Source of the DNA: Rhizobiales bacterium SYSU XM002
Lineage (GTDB): Bacteria > Pseudomonadota > Alphaproteobacteria > Rhizobiales > Beijerinckiaceae
Reading direction: 5' to 3'
DNA length: 64,000 nt
Assembly (NCBI GenBank): GCA_009846685.1
Contig: VWVY01000009.1
Location: forward strand, 1 to 64,000
Below are positions 50,666-59,750 of the stretch, in pieces. Position numbers and translations under genes: made by a program. How positions within the stretch are numbered: the first letter of the stretch is position 1; every line of letters begins with the position of its first letter. Below the pieces are notes generated by a model. That model was not told the DNA's origin. It did not search any database and saw only the letters and a program-made list of their open reading frames with translations.

Positions 50666-53089
50666 TCAGAGTTTCAAGGCCCGGAGGCGGAGCGCATTCC
50701 CGATCACGCTGACCGAGGAGAGCGCCATCGCTGCCGCGGCTATGATCGGCGAGACCAAAATCCCGAATGCGGGATAAAGAATACCAGCCGCGACCGGTAC
50801 ACCGGCGGCATTGTAAAAGAACGCGAAGAACAGGTTCTGCCGGATATTGTTCATGGTTGCAGCGGAAAGATGCCGTGCCCGAACGATGCCGCCGAGATCC
50901 CCCTTGAGCAGCGCGACCGACGCGCTTTCCAGAGCGACATCGGTACCGTTGCCCATAGCGATGCCGACATCTGCCGCCGCGAGTGCGGGCGCATCGTTCA
51001 CGCCGTCGCCCGCCATCGCGGCGACCCGACCTTCGGCGCGAAGGCCTGCCACCACCTGCTGCTTCCGTTCGGGCGTGACCTCCGCCTCGAAGCGGGCGAT
51101 GCCGAGGCGACCGGCAATCGCTGCCGCCGTTCCTTTCGCGTCGCCCGTGAGCATCATGATCTCGATGCCGGCCTCCCGCAGCGCCTGAAGCGCCGGCACG
51201 GTCGACGTTTTGATCGGGTCCTCAATGCGGATGATGCCTTCGAAGCGACCGTCCACCGCAACGAAAACCGCTGTCGCACCTTCCGCTCGCATAGTGGAAG
51301 CGCTGTCCGGAGGCACCGCGATCCCGAGTTCACCGAGGAAGCGTTCCTGACCGATAGCAACCAAGCGGCCTCCGACGAGGCCGCGCACACCCTTGCCAAC
51401 GGGTGAATCGAATTCCCCGACCTGCTCAAGTGTGATCCCGCGCTTTTTTGCTTCCACTACTACGGCATGTGCCAGGGGATGCTCGCTGAGCGCTTCTACC
51501 GAGGCCGCCAAGCGGAGAAGATCGCGATCTTCGAGCGTGCCACGCACCTCGATCCCCGTCACGCTCGGGCGCCCTTCCGTGAGGGTGCCGGTCTTGTCGA
51601 CAACGAGAATATCCACCTTCTCCATCCGTTCGAGCGCCTCGGCGCTCTTGACGAGCACACCGGCCCGCGCGCCCGCGCCGACGCCCACCATAATCGACAT
51701 AGGCGTTGCCAGGCCGAGCGCGCAGGGGCAGGCGATGATCAACACAGCGACCGCCGCGACAAGCGCGTAAGAGAATTGCGGCGCAGGGCCCAAAACATAC
51801 CAGGCAGCGAAGGCTAGGGCAGAGACCAGCATCACCGCTGGGACGAACCAGCCCGATACGGTATCCGCCAGACGCTGGATCGGTGCGCGCGAGCGTTGCG
51901 CCTGCGCGACAAGCTGGACGATGCGCGCGAGCACGGTATCGCTGCCGATGGCAGTCGCCTCGATGACCAGCGCGCCGGTCGTGTTGATCGTACCACCGAT
52001 TACACGGTCGCCTGCTTGCTTGGGCAGTGGGATCGGCTCGCCCGTCACCATGGCTTCATCGACATTGGATCGTCCCTCGGCAACAACAGCGTCGACGGGA
52101 ATTTTCTCGCCGGGGCGAACACGCAGGCGATCGCCAAGGTGGACATGCTCAAGCGGAACATCGCTCTCGACGCCATCCTTGCTGATACGCCGCGCGGTCT
52201 TGGGCGCAAGACCGAGAAGCGCCTTGATGGCGCCGGAGGTTTGCTCGCGTGCCCGCAGCTCCAGCACCTGCCCAAGCAACACCAGAACCGTGATCACCGC
52301 CGCCGCCTCGAAATAGACGGCAACAGAGCCGTCAGAGCCGCGGAAGGCTGGGGGGAAAAGCTGTGGCGCGAATGTCGCGACGATGCTGAACAACCAGGCG
52401 GCGCCGGTGCCGAGCGCGATCAGCGTGAACATGTTGAAATTGCGCGTGCGGAGTGAAGCCCAGCCGCGCTCAAAAAAGGGCGCGCCGGCCCAGAGCACGA
52501 CCGGAGTTGCGAGCACGAGCTGCACCCAGTTGGAAACCTTCGGCGCCATCAGCGCGTGGAACTCGAAGAGATGCGCGCCCATTTCAAGGAAGAATACCGG
52601 AAGCGTGAGCGCAAGGCCGATCCAGAACCGGCGGGTCATATCCGCGAGTTCGGGATTGGGGGCATCCTCGAGGCTGACCATTTCCGGTTCAAGCGCCATG
52701 CCGCAGATCGGGCAGGAACCCGGGCCTTCCTGCCGCACTTCCGGGTGCATCGGGCAGGTATAGATCGTGCCCTCCGGCGCCGCGACGGCAGGCGTCGCGG
52801 CTTTCGGCACGAGGTAGCGCTCGGGATCGCCGATGAACTTGGTGCGGCAGCCAGCGGAGCAGAAATAGTAGTTCCGACCGGCATGTTTCGTCTGATGCTT
52901 CGCGGTCGCCGGATCTACATCCATGCCGCAGACCGGGTCTTTCAAGCTGCCATGGGCATGCCCCTCATGGTCATGCTTGTGGCCGTGGCCACCGCAACAG
53001 GCGCCGGGCTTCGGCGGTTGCGTGTGCTGATGACCGCCGCAGCAGCTTCCGGCAGGTGTATGTTTATGCTCAGGTTCCATGTTGCTCAT
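50666..53089 (-). CDS. copA: P1B-type copper-exporting ATPase with Cys/His-rich N-terminus
   Basis: 807 residues from [17 protein letters not shown]. The N-terminus is unusual: a His/Cys-rich tail (residues 1-48) then a YHS domain ([25 protein letters not shown]) and a HMBD-type module ([24 protein letters not shown]), with no classic HMA domain. The catalytic core has CPC ([13 protein letters not shown]), the phosphorylation motif DKTGTLTEG, and SEHPLAHAV and [10 protein letters not shown]. Exports Cu(I) from the cytoplasm. Divergent from cueR; the CueR operator lies between. The start follows GGAGG. Confidence 0.95.
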   Translation of the reverse strand: MSNMEPEHKHTPAGSCCGGHQHTQPPKPGACCGGHGHKHDHEGHAHGSLKDPVCGMDVDPATAKHQTKHAGRNYYFCSAGCRTKFIGDPERYLVPKAATPAVAAPEGTIYTCPMHPEVRQEGPGSCPICGMALEPEMVSLEDAPNPELADMTRRFWIGLALTLPVFFLEMGAHLFEFHALMAPKVSNWVQLVLATPVVLWAGAPFFERGWASLRTRNFNMFTLIALGTGAAWLFSIVATFAPQLFPPAFRGSDGSVAVYFEAAAVITVLVLLGQVLELRAREQTSGAIKALLGLAPKTARRISKDGVESDVPLEHVHLGDRLRVRPGEKIPVDAVVAEGRSNVDEAMVTGEPIPLPKQAGDRVIGGTINTTGALVIEATAIGSDTVLARIVQLVAQAQRSRAPIQRLADTVSGWFVPAVMLVSALAFAAWYVLGPAPQFSYALVAAVAVLIIACPCALGLATPMSIMVGVGAGARAGVLVKSAEALERMEKVDILVVDKTGTLTEGRPSVTGIEVRGTLEDRDLLRLAASVEALSEHPLAHAVVVEAKKRGITLEQVGEFDSPVGKGVRGLVGGRLVAIGQERFLGELGIAVPPDSASTMRAEGATAVFVAVDGRFEGIIRIEDPIKTSTVPALQALREAGIEIMMLTGDAKGTAAAIAGRLGIARFEAEVTPERKQQVVAGLRAEGRVAAMAGDGVNDAPALAAADVGIAMGNGTDVALESASVALLKGDLGGIVRARHLSAATMNNIRQNLFFAFFYNAAGVPVAAGILYPAFGILVSPIIAAAAMALSSVSVIGNALRLRALKL

Positions 53090-53109
53090 GCAAGCCTCCA
53101 GATGACTGT

Positions 53110-53148
53110 TTGAATGGGGCCTGCACCTTCCTATAATTGGAAGGTCAA
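53110..53148. promoter_or_regulatory. CueR-type operator and promoters between copA and cueR
   Basis: ACCTTCC (53125-53131), 7 bp, GGAAGGT (53139-53145) is the perfect MerR/CueR dyad. On the minus strand TTGACC (53148-53143) is the copA -35 with the typical 19-bp over-long spacer through the dyad. On the plus strand TTGAAT (53110-53115), 16 bp, TATAAT (53132-53137) is the cueR promoter, whose -10 lies inside the dyad, so CueR should repress itself. Confidence 0.85.
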
Positions 53149-53168
53149 GCGGTTTGAGGAGCATTCCC

Positions 53169-53606
53169 ATGCAGATCGGAACGGCAGCGAATACGAGCGG
53201 TGTTTCCGCCAAGATGATCCGCCACTACGAGGCGATTGGACTGATCGCGAATGGTGCTCGCCGAGACAATGGCTATCGCGACTATGACGAGCGCGATGTC
53301 CACGAACTGCGTTTCATCCGCTCCGCCCGCGATCTCGGATTCTCGCTGGAGGAAATCCGCGCATTGCTCGATCTCTGGCGCGACAGGGCGCGCTCCAGCA
53401 GAGATGTGCACGCTCTTGCCGCCCGGCATCTCCATGAGATCGAGACCAAAATCGCCGAGCTTCAGGCGATGGCCCGAACGCTCCGGCAACTCCTGGGCGC
53501 TTACCACGGCGATGCCCGACCAGAATGCCCGATCCTTGACGGTCTCGGCGGCACGACGACGCGCGTCGCCCCAGGCTATCGAGGCAGTGAAAACCCGCTC
53601 GGGTAG
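53169..53606 (+). CDS. cueR: CueR/HmrR-type MerR-family copper regulator
   Basis: 145 residues from [26 protein letters not shown]. The winged helix and [16 protein letters not shown] are typical of CueR, and the dimerisation helix follows (residues 78-110). CueR and HmrR bind Cu(I) with two Cys in the loop after that helix, C..(8)..C; here the loop reads [14 protein letters not shown], so the second Cys is present but the first position is Tyr (codon TAC, one base from TGC). Metal sensing may therefore be altered. Divergent from copA; the 3' end overlaps the DUF411 gene by 31 bp. Confidence 0.88.
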   Translation: MQIGTAANTSGVSAKMIRHYEAIGLIANGARRDNGYRDYDERDVHELRFIRSARDLGFSLEEIRALLDLWRDRARSSRDVHALAARHLHEIETKIAELQAMARTLRQLLGAYHGDARPECPILDGLGGTTTRVAPGYRGSENPLG

Positions 53607-54043
53607 TCGAGAAACACTTCCTGATTGCCGCCCTTGGCAAAGGACATGACCTTGAACGGATCCGGTTTCGCCCCGAGAACCTCCATGCCGGGAGAGCCGC
53701 CCGGCATGTCTGGCACGGCGATCCCAAGAATGGGTGGCTTCGACAGCAGCATTTTCTCGATGGCCTCGATTGGCACATGACCCTCCACGACATAGCCGTC
53801 GATAAAAGCTGTGTGGCAGGATTGCAGGCGTTCCGGTACGCCGGCGCGCAGCTTCACCGGAGCGAGATCATCTTCGGCAATGATGGTCACCGGAAAGCCC
53901 CCACGGCGCAGATAATTGGCCCACGCACCGCAGCAGCCGCAACTCGGCGAGCGGTGAACGACAACCGTGGGGCGCGTATTTGCCTTGAGCGGCTTGGCGA
54001 CGACAAAGGCAAGAAGCCCGAGGGTCAGGCGGCGGCTGATCAT
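53576..54043 (-). CDS. DUF411 (CopG-like) periplasmic copper protein
   Basis: 155 residues. A signal peptide (MISRRLTLGLLAFVVAKPLKA) then VVVHRSPSCGCCGAWANYL, whose CGCC is the copper-binding CxCC motif of CopG proteins, and further HTAFIDGYVVEGHVPIEAI and LGIAVPDMPGGSPGME are family hallmarks. Related CopG proteins bind Cu(I) clusters. The gene is downstream of the small membrane protein (ATGA overlap) and of a multicopper oxidase, on the minus strand, forming one copper-handling operon. Confidence 0.9.
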   Translation of the reverse strand: MISRRLTLGLLAFVVAKPLKANTRPTVVVHRSPSCGCCGAWANYLRRGGFPVTIIAEDDLAPVKLRAGVPERLQSCHTAFIDGYVVEGHVPIEAIEKMLLSKPPILGIAVPDMPGGSPGMEVLGAKPDPFKVMSFAKGGNQEVFLDYPSGFSLPR

Positions 54044-54282
54044 GAGCCCATCTCCGATTTGTCATTCGTTGAACTCGTCAAGGCGAGAATCCAGAGCGCG
54101 ATGAGGTTGACCCCCGGCACAAGCGCCAACACCGACCAGAACGGCGAGAACCCGAGCCGCTTAAGTATCAGGCCGATGGGGTAGAGAATCACTGCAGCCA
54201 TCACGGCGAACATCAGCCAATGACCGATGCCCCAACCGGCTCCCATCATCCAGCCATACCCGTTATTTCCCATAGAGATCAT
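54040..54282 (-). CDS. small membrane protein of the copper cluster
   Basis: 80 residues. After a short Gly/Met-rich start (MISMGNNGYGWMMGAGWGIGHWL) there are two membrane helices (LMFAVMAAVILYPIGLILKRLG and FWSVLALVPGVNLIALWILALTSS), a pattern seen in uncharacterised small proteins of Rhizobiales metal-resistance loci. A strong AAGGAG site precedes the ATG. It overlaps the DUF411 gene by 4 bp and lies 24 bp downstream of the oxidase, so it is made with them. Function unknown. Confidence 0.75.
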   Translation of the reverse strand: MISMGNNGYGWMMGAGWGIGHWLMFAVMAAVILYPIGLILKRLGFSPFWSVLALVPGVNLIALWILALTSSTNDKSEMGS

Positions 54283-54306
54283 GGTTGTTCTCCTTAATGC
54301 CGAGCG

Positions 54307-55785
54307 TCAAGCAACGGACAACTCTGTCATCATGCCGGTCGCCATGTGATAGAGGTGATGGCAATGCAGATACCAGCGACCTGCCTTGTCTGCATCGAAG
54401 GCGACCATCACGGGAGTATGCGGCGGAACGATCACGGTATCGCGGACAGGCCCTGCGAACTGGCCAGCACGCGATCCGACCACCTGAAAATGGTGCCCGT
54501 GAAGGTGCATGGGATGCATCATGGAGGTCGGGTTCATGAACATGATTGCGATCCGCTCTCCACGCCGTGCTTCGAGCGGCTGATGTTCGCCATGCACCTT
54601 GCCATTGATGGTCCAGCGATATCCGGCTTCCTCCCCGAGCATCAGGTGGAAAGTCCTGTCCGGCTTGCGTTGAGATAGGGGATCAAGTGCCCGGAGACGT
54701 TCGTCGAGCGCAAGCGTCGCATTGGTTGCGGCCTCGCGCGCATTCTCCCCGATTCTTGTGATTGTCGCGCCAGCCGTGGCAAGAATAACGCCGGTCTGCC
54801 GCGTATCGGCTTCGACTTGTGCGAGAATAGGGAAAGCCCCGCCGTCGCCGGGAAGCGCAAGCAGGAGATCCAAGCGCTGCCCCTGGGCTAGCGGAAAACG
54901 CCGCCCCTTGAGCGGCTGGCAGGGCGACCCATCGACGGCGATGCAGGTCGCCTCCACCAAACCCGTATCGAGAAAGAAAGCCGTCGCGGTGGCGGCATTG
55001 ATCACGCGAAGCCGAATACGACCACCTTTTTCGACCCGAACCACCTCCGGGTCGTCCAATGTTCGGTCGTTCGCGAGATAGGCATCATAAGCTACATCAT
55101 TGGCATGTATCTTCATGCCTTGGCCCATCCCCGGCATCATGCCCATGCCGGGCATCATCCCGGAGGAGCCAGGACCATGGTTCATCCCGCCATGGTTCAT
55201 GCCACTCGGGCCGGATGCCCGCGGCGCGGAAGCTGGTGCCCCTGCATGCCCCCCATGAGCAGTTGAACCACCGAGACCCGCGAGGATCTCGGCAGGTGAG
55301 CGGAATGCGAAATCATGCAGCATCAGCACGACATCTTGCACGTCGCCAGCATTGCGTTCCCGCGTGATCATCGGCGCAGCGAGCAACTGCTGTTCGGTGA
55401 GCTGGTGCGAATGCATCCAGTGCGTTCCCGGCGTGAGCATGAAATCGTGAGTGTCGTGCCTCCCTGCGGCGAGTGCGCCGCCGTCGGGTCGAGAGCGGTC
55501 CTGTTCAGCAGCCGCATGAACCTGCCCGTGCCAATGCATGATCAAGGGCTCGCTGGTACCGTTGTGAATGGCACCGGAAAAGCGGTCGCCTTCGCTCGCC
55601 AAAATTCCCTGTCTGCCGTTCGCTCCGGCAATGCCGAAAACCTTTGCTGCCTTGCCCTTCACGTCAAGCGTGCGGCTGGCAACGGTGAGCAGCGGAGCTT
55701 CCGCTCGCAAGATGTTGCTTGTCCAGGGGGTCACAAGGGCGGCTGCGCCGGAGCTTGCAAGGAAAGAGCGGCGGGAAATTGACAT
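54307..55785 (-). CDS. multicopper oxidase with Met/Gly/His-rich insert
   Basis: 492 residues with a Tat-like signal (SRRSFLASSGAA). The four copper-ligand motifs are present: HWHG, HSH, HPMHLHGH and HCHHLYHM. Between the first two domains lies a Met/Gly/His-rich insert (about residues 195-240) with repeated MNHGGMNHG and MMPGMGMMPGMG segments, similar in composition to the Cu(I)-binding inserts of CueO/CopA. Probably oxidises toxic Cu(I) in the periplasm. First gene of its operon; a palindromic box lies about 80 bp upstream. Confidence 0.93.
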   Translation of the reverse strand: MSISRRSFLASSGAAALVTPWTSNILRAEAPLLTVASRTLDVKGKAAKVFGIAGANGRQGILASEGDRFSGAIHNGTSEPLIMHWHGQVHAAAEQDRSRPDGGALAAGRHDTHDFMLTPGTHWMHSHQLTEQQLLAAPMITRERNAGDVQDVVLMLHDFAFRSPAEILAGLGGSTAHGGHAGAPASAPRASGPSGMNHGGMNHGPGSSGMMPGMGMMPGMGQGMKIHANDVAYDAYLANDRTLDDPEVVRVEKGGRIRLRVINAATATAFFLDTGLVEATCIAVDGSPCQPLKGRRFPLAQGQRLDLLLALPGDGGAFPILAQVEADTRQTGVILATAGATITRIGENAREAATNATLALDERLRALDPLSQRKPDRTFHLMLGEEAGYRWTINGKVHGEHQPLEARRGERIAIMFMNPTSMMHPMHLHGHHFQVVGSRAGQFAGPVRDTVIVPPHTPVMVAFDADKAGRWYLHCHHLYHMATGMMTELSVA

Positions 55786-55865
55786 GGAGGCCTCCGTATC
55801 TAGCTGTCTGACTGGAGATCACAATAATGTCGCTACCGAGGCCCTGTTCTTGATCCAGCGCACTG

Positions 55866-55885
55866 AATTTGTGACAAATTATTTC
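55866..55885. promoter_or_regulatory. candidate copper-regulator box upstream of the first oxidase operon
   Basis: AATTTGTGACAAATT (55866-55880) is a 7-bp-arm palindrome. The 15-mer GTGACAAATTATTTC (55871-55885) recurs as GTTACAAATTATTGC at 61489-61503, upstream of the second copper operon, in the same orientation to the genes. Confidence 0.65.
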
Positions 55886-55900
55886 ATGGGCAGGCAGAAT

Positions 55901-56395
55901 TCAGCGCTGGAAAGGCAGCTTGACGCCCATACGGGCCAACAATCCATCCCGCCACAGAACAACGTGAATAACAACTCCGATCAAGTGAATAATGAGTAAT
56001 GCATAGAGCGCTCTTGTAAGCAGAACGTGAATCGGGCCAGCGGAAGAGACAATGTACATTTTTAACAATCCAGTAATCGGCAGAAGGATCAGCGTCGAAT
56101 AAAGTGCGACATGCACCATCTTCGACAAAGCGGCGAACATTGGGTGCCGAAAAGTCGGCGGCGTGATCGGATATCGATACCGAATCCAGAGCCGCAACAG
56201 CGCAAAAAGCAGGATCATCCCACCGGCGATTGCATGGATGTTATGCAGCAGAAGATCAAATGGGTCGATGGGCACTCCGTAATGCGGAGCATGGTGTGTG
56301 CGACCAATCGCGGGGTAGGTCCAGAGTTGTACCAGAAAGAGAGCAACGGTGGCCCAGTGGAGGAATTGGTGCACCCTGGAATATGTCTGCCGCAT
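55901..56395 (-). CDS. cytochrome b561-type membrane protein
   Basis: 164 residues from MRQTYSRVHQFLHWATVAL. Four membrane helices (ATVALFLVQLWTYP, HAIAGGMILLFALLRLW, MVHVALYSTLILLPITGLL and LLIIHLIGVVIHVVLW) carry the His residues that bind heme b in the YceI/b561 family (H9 and H13, H in NIHAIAGG, HLIGVVIHV). May pass electrons to a periplasmic copper or respiratory partner. The start TGATG overlaps the stop of the acyltransferase gene with a GGAGG site upstream, so it is translationally coupled. Confidence 0.85.
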   Translation of the reverse strand: MRQTYSRVHQFLHWATVALFLVQLWTYPAIGRTHHAPHYGVPIDPFDLLLHNIHAIAGGMILLFALLRLWIRYRYPITPPTFRHPMFAALSKMVHVALYSTLILLPITGLLKMYIVSSAGPIHVLLTRALYALLIIHLIGVVIHVVLWRDGLLARMGVKLPFQR

Positions 56396-57468
56396 CAGAT
56401 TTCCTCCTTTGTGATGAACGCTCTCGCCCAAGCTGGCCGCGAGAAAAGAAAACCAAGCCGTCTGCCTCTCGCCGCACGCTCGAGAACGAGGGGAACAAGA
56501 AGTGCGATAAAAAGGACGATGATCATCATAAGATCAGGGTAATTTGCAAAATCTGTCCGCGCCAGAAGTTCGCGACTTGCCGCCATCGGAATGACGAAAG
56601 CCAAATAAATCGGCAGCGAATACCGCCCGCAATAAGCGAGCCAACCAAAGCCGTTGGCCCGATTGAGCAGCAGAGCCAGAAGCGCGACCGCAAGGCCACC
56701 CAGCAACCCAAAAAGAATGGTGAGGCCAGGAACGCCAGCTATGCCCAAGTGCAAGAAGTAGGAATGCAGGCCGACCCAGACTACCAGCGTCACAACCGAG
56801 AGGAATGGCCGACGTCCCGCCATTGTCAGCAAAGCATCAATCGAGTGACGCCCGAGGTATCCGGCGATAAAGAAAACAAAAAACAGCGCAAAGCTATTGA
56901 TGGCCGTCGACGTTGTCGCTTGCGAGATCATAGCGTAGGCGCCGCCGAAGGGGTACGCTGCAGCCCAGAGATGCAGGAGGATAGCGCCGACCCCGATAAG
57001 ATAAGCGCCCCTTCCTTCGGCCAGTTTCGCCGCCAGCATGAAAAACGGCAGAATGTAGATGAACCAAAGAGAAGCAAACGGTTCGATTAACCCAAACGCG
57101 AAGGAAACGATAAGATTGGCAAGCCCCGAATGGGGGGTCGTGCCGGCTTTCAGAGTTGTCAAGATCGCCAGCCAGAGCACGTAAAAATATACATAGCGCA
57201 GCACCTTGCGATCAACGAAGCTGCGCCAATGCAAGGATCCAATCCCTGCTGCAAGATAACCAGACAGTAGGAAAAAATCGGGCATCCTGAAGGGTTTAGT
57301 CCAAGCGACGATCGCATGGAGAAACCCAGTCTGCCCGATCTCTTTCTCAACGCCGAGCGTGGTGTGCATCATCACGACAAGGATGATGCAGAGGCCCTTC
57401 GCATGGTCGATCCAACCTCGTCTCGGGGAGGCCGGAGGAGGCGCCTCGATCAGCGTCTGTTCGTTCAA
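56395..57468 (-). CDS. acyltransferase-3-type membrane protein
   Basis: 357 residues with about ten membrane helices. Starts with a cytoplasmic Pro-rich tail, then WIDHAKGLCIILVVMMHTT, the first helix with the conserved His of the acyltransferase_3 (OafA/NolL) family, followed by MPDFFLLSGYLA. Such enzymes O-acetylate or succinylate surface glycans. It is unexpected in a copper operon; it lies between the cytochrome gene and cusF, so perhaps modifies envelope polysaccharide to change metal binding. That is only a guess. Confidence 0.8.
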   Translation of the reverse strand: MNEQTLIEAPPPASPRRGWIDHAKGLCIILVVMMHTTLGVEKEIGQTGFLHAIVAWTKPFRMPDFFLLSGYLAAGIGSLHWRSFVDRKVLRYVYFYVLWLAILTTLKAGTTPHSGLANLIVSFAFGLIEPFASLWFIYILPFFMLAAKLAEGRGAYLIGVGAILLHLWAAAYPFGGAYAMISQATTSTAINSFALFFVFFIAGYLGRHSIDALLTMAGRRPFLSVVTLVVWVGLHSYFLHLGIAGVPGLTILFGLLGGLAVALLALLLNRANGFGWLAYCGRYSLPIYLAFVIPMAASRELLARTDFANYPDLMMIIVLFIALLVPLVLERAARGRRLGFLFSRPAWARAFITKEEI

Positions 57469-57475
57469 AGCGCAA

Positions 57476-57760
57476 TCACTTAGATTTTTGGAGCTTGGTT
57501 ACTGTGATTTGGCCGTTGACGCGGTCAGCGTCGAACTTGATCTTGTCGCCAGCCTTTAGTCCCTTGAGCATTGCCGGATCGCTAGCGCGGAATACCATCG
57601 TCATCGAATCCATGTCGAGATTTTTGATCGGACCGTGGTCGATCGTCAGCTTGCCTTGCTCGGCGTCGATCTTTTTCACGGTGCCATTGATGGATTGCGC
57701 CTCAGCGGCGGAAACCAGCATTACAAGCGCGGTTGCGCCGAAAAGAGTATGCATTTTCAT
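57476..57760 (-). CDS. cusF: CusF-type periplasmic copper chaperone
   Basis: 94 residues with a signal peptide (MKMHTLFGATALVMLVSAAEA). The mature protein has the OB-fold CusF pattern: GTVKKIDAEQGKLTIDHGPIKNLDMDSMTMVFRASDPAMLKGLKAGDKIKF in split form; H in IDHGP, and the two Met of SMTM are the copper ligands known from E. coli CusF. The fourth element, the Trp that caps the Cu(I) in E. coli, is Met here (LDMDSM). It probably carries Cu(I) to an exporter or oxidase. Eight bp before the acyltransferase. Confidence 0.88.
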   Translation of the reverse strand: MKMHTLFGATALVMLVSAAEAQSINGTVKKIDAEQGKLTIDHGPIKNLDMDSMTMVFRASDPAMLKGLKAGDKIKFDADRVNGQITVTKLQKSK

Positions 57761-57806
57761 GGATTTCACTTTCACAGGTTTCAGCAGCTGAACGGTTGGG
57801 GGCCTG

Positions 57807-58286
57807 TCATTTCACAATGATCTTGCCAGTCATGCCCGCTTCCCGATGGCCGGGAATTAGGCACGAAAAATCGAACTCCCCGGCTTTGGTGAAGTGCCAC
57901 ACGATGTCACCGGTTTTCTTGGGAGCGAGACGCTTCGCGTTCGGGTCATCATGTTCCATGTCCGGATTTTTCTGCATCTCAATGGCGTGCTTGAGATTTT
58001 CCTCAAGCGTCGCAATCACCAGCTCATGATCGAGTTCGCCGCCGTTCAGCAACTTGAATCGAACCTGCTCACCCCTTTTTATTTCAACGATAGGAGGCGA
58101 AAAAAACATTTTGCCGTCGCCCTCACCCATCCGGATGTTGACAATCCTGGCCGGTTTTTTGGGATCGCCCGGCTTGCCATATGCGGTTTCTTCCGCGTGA
58201 CCGTGGCCAGCCTGCCCTGGTCCCGCCATTGCTGGGTATAGACCGAGCGCGAAAACAGCCAGCGCGACGAGAGCTGATTTTTTCAT
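57807..58286 (-). CDS. cupredoxin (plastocyanin-like) copper protein
   Basis: 159 residues from MKKSALVALAVFALGLYPAMA, a signal peptide. Type 1 copper ligands are visible: H in LDHELVIA, and C, H and M in FSCLIPGHREAGMTG. An extension with PEMEHDDPNAKRLAP-like and EMQKNPDMEHDD acidic Met-rich sequence lies before the C-terminal strand. Likely transports electrons or stores copper in the periplasm. The frame extends upstream to 58370 but lies inside the neighbouring gene, so the signal-peptide start was chosen. Confidence 0.9.
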   Translation of the reverse strand: MKKSALVALAVFALGLYPAMAGPGQAGHGHAEETAYGKPGDPKKPARIVNIRMGEGDGKMFFSPPIVEIKRGEQVRFKLLNGGELDHELVIATLEENLKHAIEMQKNPDMEHDDPNAKRLAPKKTGDIVWHFTKAGEFDFSCLIPGHREAGMTGKIIVK

Positions 58287-58311
58287 CGTTTTCTTCCTTT
58301 CCGAAGTGAAG

Positions 58312-59739
58312 CTAGTGGTTCGAATGCCCGCCGCCTTTCGGCGCGGGAAGCGGATTGCCATCCGGACCAAGGACGGGCTTGCGGGGGTCCTTCACCCGCC
58401 AGTCTGCGGACTGCGGCCCAGGTGATATAGATGGTGTGACTGCGGCGAGCTTGCCTTTGTATTCGTAGGCAACCGTACCTTCCGGATGCTTGAACCAGCC
58501 GGGATCCTTGTAGTCGTTCTTGGCGAGACCTTCGCGAACCTTCACCACTGAAAACATGCCGCCCATTTCGACGGGGCCGAACTGTGCGAAGCCGGTCATC
58601 ATGGGGAGCGTATTGTCGGGCAGGGGCATCTCCATGGAACCCATCTCGCCCATGCCGTTCGAGCCCATCGGCATATAGCCAGGCGCGATCTTGCGGATGC
58701 GCTCCGCCAGATCCTTCTTGTTAACGCCGATGTAGGTCTTCACAGAATGTCCCATCGCATTCATCGTGTGATGTGATTTGTGGCAATGAATGGCCCAATC
58801 CCCGAGCTCATCCGCGACAAAATCAAAGGCTCGCATCTGACCAACGGCACAATCGATCGAGACTTCATCCCAGGCGGACGCCGGATCGACCCAGCCACCG
58901 TCCGTGCAGGACACTTTGAATTCGTAGCCATGCATATGGATCGGGTGGTTCGTCATCGTCAGGTTGCCAAAGCGGATTCTGACCTTGTCATTCTTGCCGA
59001 CGACGAAGGGATCGATCCCCGGGAACGCCCGCGAATTCCAGCACCACATGTTGAAATCGAGCATGGTGTTGACCTTCGGCACGTAGGAGCCTGGCTCGAT
59101 GTCAAAGGCGTTCAGAAGAAAGACGAAATCGCGGTCAACGCGGCGAAATGCCGGGTCCTTTGGATGCACAACGAAGAAGCCCATCATGCCCATCGCCATC
59201 TGGACCATTTCGTCCGAATGCGGGTGGTACATGTAAGTTCCGGAGCGGCGGAGCAGGAACTCGTAGACGAAGGTCTTGCCTGGCGGGATGTGCGGCTGAT
59301 TGAGGCCACCGACGCCGTCCATTCCGTTCGGCAAACGCTGACCATGCCAGTGGACAGCAGTGTGCTCGGGCAGTTTATTGGTGACGTAAATGCGCACCTT
59401 GTCGCCTTCGACCGCTTCAATGGTCGGGCCAGGTGATTGGCCGTTGTATCCCCAGAGATAGGCATTCATCCCTGGCGCAATTTCTCGCACCACGGGTTCA
59501 GCTACGAGATGGAATTCCTTCCAGTCGCCATTCATCCGCCAAGGGAGCGTCCAACCATTCAACGTCGCCACAGGTTGATAATCCGGTCCCGTTGTCGGGA
59601 GGAGCGGAGCCTGCGTCTTTGGGCTTTTTGTTGTCGGCGCCTCCGGAACGGCAGCGAAAGCCGAGCGCCCAGATACCATCCCAGCACCTGCGAGAACGAG
59701 GCTCGATGCACCGACAAAACTTCGACGAGAGACGTCCAT
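58312..59739 (-). CDS. CopA-type multicopper oxidase
   Basis: 475 residues from MDVSRRSFVGASSLVLAG, a Tat signal. Copper-binding motifs HWHG (VHWHGQRLPNG), HPHSDEM, HPIHMHGYEF and HCHKSHHTM are present; the His-Ser-His variant HPHS is typical of copper-resistance oxidases. The C-terminal part has Met-rich MGEMGSMEMPLPDNT. Oxidises Cu(I) in the periplasm. The ATG at 59739 follows an AGGAGAA site; the upstream ATG (59754) overlaps the TolC-like stop. Second gene after the outer-membrane efflux protein. Confidence 0.93.
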   Translation of the reverse strand: MDVSRRSFVGASSLVLAGAGMVSGRSAFAAVPEAPTTKSPKTQAPLLPTTGPDYQPVATLNGWTLPWRMNGDWKEFHLVAEPVVREIAPGMNAYLWGYNGQSPGPTIEAVEGDKVRIYVTNKLPEHTAVHWHGQRLPNGMDGVGGLNQPHIPPGKTFVYEFLLRRSGTYMYHPHSDEMVQMAMGMMGFFVVHPKDPAFRRVDRDFVFLLNAFDIEPGSYVPKVNTMLDFNMWCWNSRAFPGIDPFVVGKNDKVRIRFGNLTMTNHPIHMHGYEFKVSCTDGGWVDPASAWDEVSIDCAVGQMRAFDFVADELGDWAIHCHKSHHTMNAMGHSVKTYIGVNKKDLAERIRKIAPGYMPMGSNGMGEMGSMEMPLPDNTLPMMTGFAQFGPVEMGGMFSVVKVREGLAKNDYKDPGWFKHPEGTVAYEYKGKLAAVTPSISPGPQSADWRVKDPRKPVLGPDGNPLPAPKGGGHSNH

Positions 59740-59750
59740 GCTATTTCTCC

